DNA from: Notospermus geniculatus
Lineage: Eukaryota; Nemertea; Pilidiophora; Heteronemertea; Lineidae
DNA length: 64,000 nucleotides
Direction of reading: 5' to 3'
Assembly: GCA_002633025.1 (NCBI GenBank)
Contig: NMRB01000584.1
Coordinates: 226,882 to 290,881 of the forward strand
The number at the start of each line of letters is the position of its first letter. Positions within the stretch are counted from its first letter, which is position 1. Below are positions 12,901 through 24,900 of the stretch, in pieces. Both the position numbers and the translations under genes were made by a program. The notes below the pieces were generated by a model that had not been told where the DNA came from, did not search any database, and saw nothing but the letters and a program-made list of their open reading frames with translations.

Positions 12901-15900
12901 TATTCTTCACAAAATGTACGTAAACTATTTTCCATTTTTTCATATACATGTATACACACATTGCCTTACATATTTTGAAGAAACGTACGCTTTGCTTCAA
13001 TATAAGATTTGCCAACTGTTCATGTCATCTCAGAGTTCGGTCCTACTGGCTACAACAAGGCATTTAGACATGTTTTCGCATAGCCGTGCTGTCTGGTCAT
13101 TGGTTTACTCTTGTATCATCAAATTCACCTCTATTTTCCTTTTTGCCCGATAGAACATAGTTGTCCTTCAATACGAATCGCCAACTCTGTTGGAGTTTGG
13201 TCCGATGGCATTTTCGACGTTTCGACGTTTCCGCGTTGGCAACCTGGAAACCGTCTTGACATCGCTAACCTTTGCCTCCAGTCGAATTCACCTCATGTAT
13301 CTTTGTAAAACAGGAAGACACGCCAGACGGTACATCTCCGGTAATCACATCGATTTTAGCAAAAGGAAGAAACATGGCTCTTCTCAGGAAATACAATTTG
13401 TGTTCAATGGAGGACCGATAGCGGACATCCTGACGAGGGCTCAGACTCGGTTTGAATGACCTCCTTCAGAATTTCAATCCAATTGACAAACAACTGCCCT
13501 TAGTTTTATCAATTGAAAGTGACAACCAGGCACTACTTCACTTAAAGACCACGTATTCTTAATCCGATTTGTGAGTGTTGATTCAGTTGATTGTGTGCGT
13601 GTGTACTAAAAGGTGGATTAATCCAATCAGACGGTTGTAAACCTCTTTGTGTGGGTGTCTGACTTTTTCTTCAGTCCTCATGGCGGGTTCCTGAAATTCG
13701 GCTTGAAAGCGAATTCAGTTTGAATGAAGCATTATAGTCACATCCCAGTGGAGTTGGAATCAAAATGAAGCCTCCATATCAAAACTGATTGTACATGGTA
13801 CAAGGTCATGAAGGTCGCAATAATTACTACACCGTCGGCAGACTTGAGTCTGCGGTTGCTGTCATGACGTTCGAGAATGGTGATCACGTCGCAGGGCCCA
13901 TAGGACCTGAGACGTGATCACCATTTTTGACTTCCGCTCACTGTCACACTGCAGAACTTGGAGATCGGCGTCATATCCGTGATTAGCCCAATTTCAGCAT
14001 TGCATGGTTCGGATTCATATGAAGGCTTCGATGATGACTGTCAGTGCAATGACCACGGCATCATATCTCATGTATTCCCAAAGGTGGTGGCATATAATGT
14101 AATCAGGTATTGATAGTCTATCGGGACGATCAATAAGCCCAGAAGGCATGATCCTTGTTCGTTTCCTGCCACGATAGGTGATTGTGCAGAGAAGCCCTCG
14201 GCCAATATTTGTGATGGATGTCCGGCGACAAGGTGTTTTTCACCTTAATGAACGGCCTGCCATCTCCGGGAGTCCTCCCGAGGCGTTTGTCATTTATACT
14301 GCATGACAGTAGGAAATAGATGAGAAATTGGCTGCACATCACCTACAAAAACCTTTCACAATCATTGATGTGATGTGTGTGAGCCTATACCATGTATACC
14401 AGCGCACCACAGTGTGTGATCCTGCCCACATTGACAGAAGTGCACACACAGATCGCCAAGATGTGGCTGGCGGTTCCTGAACATACTGGATCGACCAGGT
14501 GCACGCTGTTCCAATACAGCATTTCCAATGGGGACCACAGCTCACTCCCTCAGTACGTGTCACTCGTTGAAATGAAACTCACATCCAGGTCCTGATCAAT
14601 TTCCCACACAAAAGGCGTCCTTTATATAGGACCGAATTGCTGTGTGCTGCCCTCTATCGTTGTTTTGATCCTCATTGTCAACTGCCCAGTGTGTCCATTC
14701 GTGTATTCTCATTTGATCTTCTGACAGACAGCTACTGAATGTGTTTCAGACGATAAAGACACAAAGTGACATTACCAAGTGCATTTTTTCAGAGCAATAC
14801 CCAACCACACGACTGTCAATAAGAGCCCTTTAACAAACCTGAAAAACCGGGAATTACATCCCGATAACTCTCAGAACGACCAATCAGTCTTCCCGAAGGT
14901 AGCGAATCCAAGCCTTGCCTGCGGCTCTCTCATGACTACACCTCATCTTGTCACTTTCCCGTGTGATCAGCTCCCGCAAATTGATTCAGCCGGTCTCTGG
15001 TATTGCTTGTTAACTTCTCGTGCTGGATTCGTCTATACTCTGTTCCAAATGTTGACTCGTACGGTTACATTTTCCGACGTTGCGGTTGATCTGCTTTCAA
15101 TACCACGTGGCTTACATTTTCCGACGTTACGGTTTCTGATCTTACCTTCCAATATCACGTGGCGTACATTTTTTGCCTTTAGGTTACAGAATAGCCAATC
15201 TTCCAATATCACGTCGCGTACATTTTTTACCTTTAGGTTACTGAATAGCCAATCTTCCAATATCACGTGGCGTACATTTTTTGCCTTTAGGTTACTGAAT
15301 AGCCAATCTTCCAATATCATGTGGCGTACAATTTCAGCCTTTACGGTGACTGAGCCAATCTTCCAATATCACGTGGCGTACATTTTCAGCCTTTACGGTG
15401 AATGAGCCAATCTTCCAATATCACGTGGCGTACATTTTCAGCCTTTACGGTGAATGAGCCAATCTTCCAGTATCATGTGGCGTACATTTTCTGCCTTTAC
15501 GGTGCCAGACCCAACCTTCATACAGTAATGGCGTGTGCATGAGCCGTGATCACTAACTTACATGTATCACTATAATACCAGATGTAAATAGCTTCAAACA
15601 ACTTCCTATTGCTTGAAGACTGGCTTGTTTGCCTGATATCGCTACAGCCAGAGTTGAGTGACATCGCAACGGAATCGTCCTCGAGGACTTCACCATCACC
15701 GCCCAGGAAAAGTTCAGAGGAAAAGTTGAAATTGCGCCTTCAACAATCTTTTGAGGCAAGTTAAATGCCTCCACAGAAAAATTTAGACGTGCAGCTCATC
15801 CAGTTTAGCTATTCCATCTGCTGTTACTTCCCGTGCATTATTAAGGATTTTTATTTGCTTAACGTCTGAAAAACGAGGCGGAATCCCCAAAGAGTATCCT

Positions 15901-18900
15901 GTTTTTCTCGCTATCTCCACCTCCAGTAATTAATTACCTTGCCAATCTGAGCATGTGTAATTACCTCTGGAATGCATCCTAATAAAGTGAAGGGTTTCTC
16001 CTATCGATTTCACCTCATTTAGCCAGCAAACCGGATACATTTCCTTCTTTGCATGTTTCCTTTAGGAGACAGAAACAAAAGCCAATGCTAATGTCAACAC
16101 TTGATAATGGTACAAGTCTCACGTTTCCCGGAGGAATTCGAGCCAGTGTAATTTCTCCTATTTTCCACGCGATTTAATCAAACCCAAATCGGCGGGCTCT
16201 GGGCTAAACATTTCTTTCTTCGTTGCTTTCTCCAAGGAGTGCGGCTCTTGGTGTCTTGTCAGTCAATTGTTGGTTAGCAAAATGCAACCTCTCAAATAAT
16301 TGGCTATGGTTGGAGTTAAGTGTAGCTGATAGCGTCAGAAGTTTGATTCATTCGGAAATTGCCGTCTAATGGTGGTTTCTCCGAAGGCTATGTGGTATCA
16401 AGGGCGACGACGAAGGAATCAGGAATGGTACTAACCAGCGTTGCCTGAACGTCCGCGGTCACTTGGGTTTATGCCCAGTATAAGCAATGGCGTCAACACC
16501 AAGGCCACGACGACCATACCATGCGTATGATTATTTTGCCTTTGCTTAGCTCTTCAAATAACTGCATGGAAATAGAGTTTCAGCAGAAGTGTTTTCCGAG
16601 TAAATAATCGAAAACTTGTTCGGCGACGCGAGCGTGAGGTGATAGGTAGAATCGTCATGCTCTTCTTGCGGGTGTATGGCAATGTGGTTTCTTTTGAACC
16701 GTCTGAAGTAATGGTGATGTACTCACGGTAGCGGGATCATGCGATGTCCGTATTCTGCTCTGGCCTCCCTTCAGAAACGGTGTCCATTTGATTGTCATGT
16801 TAAGGATTGGTGTGTCGTGATTACTGAACGTCGTAAGTGTTATGACAAGCATTTGCTCTCGTCAGTAGCTCATGAGGTTGTCGTGACTGTCCGTCTTAAG
16901 TGCTGTTCGAAGTGATAGTCATGCCTTGTGGATTTGATACCCGGCCGGGCCGAGAAATGATGCAGGCTAGTCCTGTGGCGTGTGGGTTTGATTCCTGACT
17001 GGACCGATGAGAGAAACTCTCGTTGGCAGTGCAGATTCTCTCTCCCACCTCCTTCTTCCTCCTTTGCGTACGGGGGCTTTGTGAATAGGGAGTTTTTGCA
17101 AAGCCCCCGAAACGGCAACGCGAACGCCAAACCCATTGTTCGATGCCACGAAAAGAGCACCAAACAAAAGGATAGACGTTCGCGTTGGCGTTTCGAGAGC
17201 GTTGCGAAAACTCTCCAGGGTGGGCGAGAGAAAGTGTCCCTCGAACAATAGCATTTCTATTGTTTCCCTATTGTTCGCGGGACACTTTCTCTGGCCCTCC
17301 CTGTTGTGTGGATAGCGCGTCGCCGTTGTTGAGAGAGACAACACGATTGCCGTGGTTAACAACCTGTTGTCAAGGCAGTTAACCATGTCTTGATTCCTGT
17401 GAGAGTCTCACTCTCCTCAGACATCTATTGCACAATCGATCAAATGAGATAGTTGAAGATGTTTGTCACTGTAATTGGAGTTTGTAGAGTCTATATGGTC
17501 AGACCCAGAGAACATTTATCATAATTCAACACGTCGCTAGTCCACTTCCCATCGTATGATCAATTTTCCCAAATAGTAAACTGGATTTCTTGTGCTGCCT
17601 CACAAGACGAACAACAGTCAGTCTTCTTTATCTTAAGGAACCCATTCGACAGGTCGATGCTGTATGTTCGAATCCAAACTTTGGATAAAATTGATCAAAA
17701 CGTCCGTCTGTGGGGCCGACTTGGCGGATTGCTTTGTGGCATGACTCATGGATACATTCTGTAGTCCAGTCAAATTGCAATTATTTGACCCACGAACAAG
17801 TCCGAATCCTCGAGCTGGCGCCACCCTTTTCTGTCGCCACCTTCATTGAAGGTGGCCAAGTGGCGCCAGTTTCGAAGACTTGCAAAAATTTACCTCCCAC
17901 ACCTTTGTCCAATTCGATACAGTCGTGATCACGAAGAGTAACACTGTGCAATGTAAAGAAAGTCACGTGAACTGAGAAACACCTTCTGGCATTTTAAGTG
18001 ACACAGATTTGGTCACGAGAGGTTGGACTGTATCCTTGATTACAGTGTCCTGATTGGGTCTCGCCAACCCACCTGCCTGGTTCAACTCCTGACAAAGCCG
18101 ATTATTGCTCTGATGTTTCTATGATTGGTCGATGATTGTTCGCATTGCCTGAGGGTCTCTTCGCTGTCTAGAGATGATAACAGCATTATTTTGCTTTAGC
18201 CTGTGGATTGAATTGGTTAGAGCTATTGTCCATTACGGTGATCAATATGACGTTAGCGTATTCATCCTGTCGACGGCCCTCCGCCATCTTGGTTGCTAGG
18301 GTATTTCTTGTATTTCTTTGGTGGGCTATTTCGTATTGTGGACCAATCACATGTTGGTTTGTCTACCATGTGCGCACGCATGAAATCTTCGCAAAAAAAG
18401 AAAAGATGGCGGGGGGGGCGACCAAATGATTAACACGGCCAACAGGAGAAGTGACGACTGCAGATTCAGCTGGCCTGTTGATGAGCTGTAGACCAGTGGT
18501 GGCCGCCGTAGGCATTGAGACGTTGCACTATGACATTAAATCATTTGCTGTGACATCCTTTGTTTCCTAGCGGATTCGGAAATGTCAGATATATCATTAT
18601 CACGTGATTCTCATCTGATATGATGTGACCAACTCCACATCTCTTTGACACTCCCTACGCTGAGATACAATGTAGGTGACAGACGAAGTTGGCCTCTTCC
18701 ATTGTAGTTTGGTAGTCAGCCCTGTTATTTACCAATTTTATCACTAATGAAGAGCCGATGATTTATTCATCTGGTCACCAACCAATGTCAGCCACACTTC
18801 GGCTGATCGCATTCGGAATACAAATCACGGAGATGAAACGACGGTCAAATTTGCCAGACCTCCCGAAGGAGCGAAGAAAAGCTGACCTCGTGTCCTTATT

Positions 18901-21900
18901 GATACCCGCCATAGATTTATGCATTGGTCAATCATGCCGTGTTCATCCTGGGGCAGGGTTTGAAAAGAAATGCACAATTCAGATGTTGGTGGCATCTCGT
19001 GGAGATGATAACAGCCCAAAATGAGCCGAGTTGCCACAATCGTGTTGCGGAAAAACTCGGCGTACGTGTTCCGTGTTTTATTGGCGACATTGGTGGTGTT
19101 GCATCGAAAATGGCGAGAAGCAAGTCGGTAAAAAGTGTCGAAGATCAATACGCCCACAGGAAATTGCAATCGGTGATGTTTGCCAAGTTCTTTTGACTGT
19201 TCACATCGCGAAGTCCATCAGACTAGGTTCTGTTACGTTTGTTCGAAGACCCGATAACACTCGCAGAAGTCGTGTTATGTCAACAGGGGTCACTATAATG
19301 ACTGCGTTGAGCAAACTTCTGAAAATCCATACTTCCATACAAATGAAAAGTTCCAAGTGAATTGATGGTGGCAGTAGATATGGAATAGCCATGCACAGTT
19401 CAGTGACATTGTACTTCGACACTTCGGTTGCAGTTTTGAAGACGATTAAAAATAGTTTGGAACGTCGCTGAGTCATTGCGATCTATAGGCCCTTGCTAGG
19501 CCTAGAGTTTCAGGCCAACTGCTGGTTTGTACTTACTTCCGATTTTTCACCGCCATCTGGCCCACTATAGATGAAATTCACAAGCCGCCCATCTTTTTGG
19601 TTCCTGTGACAATGCCAGGAAACTCCACATGGGACTGGCACTTCGTCTGGTGGGAAGCGTAATGCATTTTTGTGTGTCATATTCCCACCAGTGCAGGTAC
19701 GCATGCGTGGGTACCATGGCAACGATCCAATATGGCTGCTGGCTAATCTGATCTGTAGAGCAGCGGCTCAGACCCGTTGATGAAAGACTGATGAGAGATC
19801 TAACAAGATACCGTCATTAAAATTCTTCCATTCGAATTGGACTCTTCCTCAGCTAGAAGTGATAGCTAGTCAACTAAACTTTCGGTACAGCAGGTGTACA
19901 TCAATGTGTAGTGAGCAACTACCAACTTGGAGTGAGACGATATGATGAAGAGTTTATAAGTTGGCACAACTTTAATGATACTCCACATTCGTCGTATATC
20001 CAATAAGTGCCTAGACATGAAAACACGACCCGAGGATTTAAGTTTGATGATCTGATCAAATATCAAGGGTCATACTATCCTCAGCGAAGAAAACGACAGA
20101 GCAACTGTACTCGGGGACGGATTAACGATCAAAGCAAACTATGGGTAATCCGATCCATTAAATAATGCTGAAAGCTTTAGTTTTAAAATTGACTTTGTAG
20201 TACTTGTTCACCGCGCACCATCTACATATATCGTCATACTGCCAATCTAGATCTCTATTCTCTGAGTTGTGTTGTCTAACCCTTTCATGTTCAGCACCCA
20301 CTCGCAAGGAGCTCCATTTCAGTGTCAAACAAAAAATTCTATGTTCCTTCTCTTTCTGTGTTCTTGGGATTGATGTTTACTTTTTTCCCAGTGGGCGATC
20401 TCTCCTTTCACACCAGCCGAGGGTCTCTTTCTTGCCTCGGTAAAGAAATATAACACCTGGCGTATACATCTCATCCCGTTGATAAAATTTTGTGAAGACT
20501 TTAAATTCTCAGGAAATGAGAAAAATGTCGAAGTGACGTGTGAATTTCAATTATCTGGCATGGTCCCCCAATCAATCAACCCGACTTCAGCGTACTTGTA
20601 AGAAATCGCAGTTTAATCCAATGATTAATTGGTTCCTGTATTGAAATCTAATCGTAAGTTTTTCTAACATGAAATGCTGAGTTAGAAACGTACGTACTTG
20701 TCGATTTTGGTACTGGTTAAGTCAGCAGCACACCAGGCGATATCGCAAGCGATCTGGACCGGCCGCACAGAAAGTCCGATAGTGCTACCGGCGCCTATCG
20801 GCTGTTAATTAACTAAACCGCCGACAGGCACCGAAAGAATCGGACTTTCTGTGCGGTCGACCCTGTTCGCCACCGAGCAAAATCGGATGTTACGCCAGGT
20901 GTGCCCTGGACAGCGATGCGTTTTCGCCTGCGATGATTGCCCAACATCAAACATTACCAATACCGATATCGCCAAGCCTGCGGTGTCTTGCGAGAAGATC
21001 GGTGGCGCGATTACCTGGCTTGCGATATCGCCTGGTGTGCTGCTGGCTTTAATGTCCCGAACGATATTCTGAGGGCGAGAGTGAGAGTTTTCTTGGGCGA
21101 GTTTGGCTCTCAATGGGCAATTCCCCCATTGTTGCTTTCCTTACGACTTGCGCTGAGGCCAATTACGAAACGACTGCCCGAGTATCCCATCGAGAGCCAA
21201 CTTGCGCGACAGAATTCTTACTTGGAGCCTTTCTGTTGGAGTGTTGCACACTAACTGCCGAAGGGCGAGAGCGGTGTGTGCAGTGGCAATACAGAGTCAG
21301 GATTCCTGCACACTATGTGAATGTCATTGTCTCGAATATTCTGCCTTTATTTCATTCGTTTCACATCTAAGCAGTTCACATTTACCAATTGATAGAGGAT
21401 ATTGCTCCATCGGTCCATGTTCCTTGCTTGGCCGCACACACGCAAACGTCAAATAAAACGGCAAATCGGTTCTTTGAAAATAAATCACAGTTGGTAACAC
21501 ATGAAGACCAGGAATGCGAACCGCGATTGACTTCTTTGCCAATAATAGCGTGAAAATAATTGCTTTCCTTTGGCGATGCATGATACCCAATATCAATGCA
21601 CCACACGCGCTAGGTTTTCCTCTTTATCAACAAGTCAATTATCTTGGGAATACTGATCTAATTATCCAAGAAAGTGAGTATTTTTGACGTTGGTTTATTA
21701 CGAAGCCCGATCACACCACGTTCGTCTCTCTCATCGTCTTGTTTACGGTCGGCTTTTTCCCTGTCTGGTTTCTTTCTCCAGCTGATGGTACGTTATGCTT
21801 TCTAATAGATTAGCCCCTATTGTCCATGTTTCGCAGTGCTCGGTCTTCCCATTCCAACCCTGTGGGGTTGTCTCGCGATGTAAATGGTAATACCGCTATG

Positions 21901-24900
21901 TGATAACTGGATGTCGTCTAATGCAATGATGGAGAAACTGCAAATGTGGATCTGGGGAAACATGTAATTTGTTGTAATGCAATTGTGTAATTTAGTCAAG
22001 CGGCTAAGGTCAAATTTTTGGCAGAATTGTTCACTTTTTGGGGAAAGTGTCAAATTTTGCATGGGTGTTCTTTGGGTCCACACAAGTCATTTTCTAACGA
22101 GACCCCAAAAAATCAGGCCCCCTGGTGGCCGCCATCTTGAATTTAAAAATGGCTGCCATCGGGATCTAAAACACGCGATATCTCAGAATGTACTGGAGAT
22201 AAAAACGTAATTCCAGCTTCTATACCCATGTTTTCTAGTACTGCGAGTTCAATGGAGCATGCAGAAAATGATTAATTGGTTCCTGTATTGAAATCTAATC
22301 GTAAGTTTTTCTAACATGAAATGCTGAGTTAGAAACGTACGTACTTGTCGATTTTGGTATTGGTTAAGTCAGCAGCACCAGGGCCGGATCCAGGTTTCAG
22401 AAATACGGGGGGCACAACCCTGAGGGCGATGCCGCCCTCAGTTGGCGCATACCATGCAGAGAGGTGCGGACACACGAAGGGGGGTCCGGGGGCCTCCCCC
22501 GGGAAAATTTGAAAAAATCAAAGCTCTGAGATGCGATTTCCCAGCATCCTGGACATGAAATACTAGAAAATACTAGACGATTCTTCCAAAAAAGCAGTAA
22601 AAAATCATTGTCCCTCAAAAAATACGGGGGGCACGTGCCCCATGTGCCCCCCTCTAAATCCGGGCCTGAGCACACCAGGCGAAAGTCCGATAGTGCTACC
22701 GGCGCCTATCGGCAGTTAGAATTAACTAAACCGCCGGCAGGCACCGAAAGCACTATCGGACTTTCTGTGCGGTCGGCCCTGTTCGCCACCGAGCAAAATC
22801 GGATGTTACGCTAGGTGTGCCCTGGACAGCGATGCGTTTTCGCCTGCGATGATTGCCCAACATCAAACATTACCAATACCGATATCGCCAAGCCTGCGGT
22901 GTCTTGCGAGAAGATCGGTGGCGCGATTACCTGGCTTGCGATATCTCCTGGTGTGCTGCTGGCTTTAATGTCCCGAACGATATTCTGAGGGCGAGAGTGA
23001 GAGTTTTCTTGGGCGAGTTTGGCTCTCAATGGGCAATTCCCCCATTGTTGCTTTCCTTACGACTTACGAAACGACTGCCCGAGTATCCCATCGAGAGCCA
23101 ACTTGCGCGAGAGAATTCTTTGGAGCCTTTCTGTTGCACACTAACTGCCGAAGGGCGAGAGCGGTGTGTGCAGTGGCAATACAGAGTCAGGATTCCTGCA
23201 CACTATGTGAATGTCACTGTCTCGTACATCGAATACTCTGCCTTTATTTCATTCGAGTATATAGGCTCTGAAGGGGGTCAGATGGAAGACCAGAAAATCG
23301 CTACTGCGGTGGTCAAAACACTAAAATTTTAGCACTTTTTCAAGGACAAACGTCAAATAAAACGGCAAATCGGTTCTTTGAAAATAAATCACAGTTGGTA
23401 ACACATGAAGACCAGGAATGCGAACCGCGATTGACTTCTTTGCCAATAATAGCGTGAAAATAATTGCTTTCCTTTGGCGATGCATGATACCCAATATCAA
23501 TGCACCACACGCGCTAGGTTTTCCTCTTTATCAACAAGTCAATTATCTTGGGAATACTGATCTAATTATCCAAGAAAGTGAGTATTTTTGACGTTGGTTT
23601 ATTACGAAGCCCGATCACACCACGTTCGTCTCTCTCATCGTCTTGTTTACGGTCGGCTTTTTCCCTGTCTGGTTTCTTTCTCAGCTGATGGTACGTTATG
23701 CTTTCTAATAGATTAGCCCCTATTGTCCATGTTCCGCAGTGCTCGGTCTTCCCATTCCAACCCTGTGGGGTTGTCTCGCGATGTAAAGGGTAATACCGCT
23801 ATGTGATAACTGGATGTCGTCTAATGCAATGATGGAGAAACTGCAAATGTGGATCTGGGGAAACATGTAATTTGTTGTAATGCAATTGTGTAATTGTATT
23901 TGCCCGAATATGAAGCGGAGCGGAGGAATATTGGTGTTGGACTATTCAATGCGATGTTATGGTTATTCTGTTGTATTCTGCGAGATGAGATTTTGATATA
24001 TCTAGGTCACATTGACCTACATTTCAATTGTCATTGGTCAGCATAACTGGAAAATCGATGTGCATAATATCATGGCATTTTACTTATCTCTAAAATAGCG
24101 TTACTGCTAGTGCAATGGGTTAACTGATAGAGATAACGCCAAGATAGCACTGATGAAAAATAGCCTACTGATTGAAGAACTGGGCCCACGAAGAGAGTAT
24201 CGAACAAATTGATAGACGTGGCGCTGACGTTTCGGGGCTTTGCGAAAACTCTCTACTAATCCTAATACTAATAAAATGCAATAGAAATAAAATCGAAGTC
24301 GAATTTTTGAATAAAGCGGAGTAATGAATTGGTTGACAGTCAATATGCCAGTCAAAATGATGGCAGCAATCTGCAATCTTTAAAACTAATGGGGCTTAAA
24401 AATGGTTGCAGCTTAAAACACGTAAATCAAATCATTTTTCGTTTCGTGGGATATTAAATCTAATGCCAAGTCATGGACTGAGGGGAAATCTATTCATAAT
24501 AATGGAAAGTTTATCGTTGGTGAAATTGACATTGATTCTCTGTTTTAGTAATCTGGTTATGGAGATATCACGCTATTGAAATCAAACTCGACCATAATCG
24601 GGTCCTCGTTTCAATAAGAGTGACTGACGTGATATATTTATGATATTCCTTAAGAAGGAATGTCATTACGAGAACTGGGCTGGGTTGCACAAAACTCATG
24701 TTAGCGCTAACATGATGTTAGCGCTAACATCATGTTAAATGACGTAAAATGACAATGGATTTTGACGTCATCTAACATAAAAGTTAGCGCTAACACCATG
24801 TTAGCGCTAACATGAGTTTTGTGCAACCGGCCCCTGATCGCAGAACTGGTGGATGAATTTGATGATTATAGCCGCAGTCAGGTTAAAGTAGTGCTTTCAG

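Larger units (their letters stand above)
20621..23897. repeat. Direct duplication, two blocks
   Basis: Block I (20621 to about 21993) matches block II (22268 to about 23896), from ATGATTAATTGGTTCCTGTA to TGCAATTGTGTAATT. They are separated by about 275 bp of unrelated sequence. Block II differs by a 290-bp insertion, some deletions and a replaced stretch near 23240-23345. Confidence 0.9.

Noticed and set aside
14779-15405. 208-codon plus-strand open frame
   Set aside because: It is kept open by the 54-bp (18-codon) minisatellite period. It has no domain, and the 52-bp units shift the frame.
15100-15510. CRISPR-like regular repeats
   Set aside because: The units are contiguous without unique spacers, in an animal gene intron. 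It is a minisatellite.
16967-17386. 139-codon minus-strand open frame
   Set aside because: It overlaps the 17228 hairpin and low-copy repeat pieces. No recognisable protein family.
22853-23332. 159-codon plus-strand open frame, similar to one at 20937
   Set aside because: Both lie in the direct duplication and cover the MITE end. They diverge by frameshifts, not like a gene.
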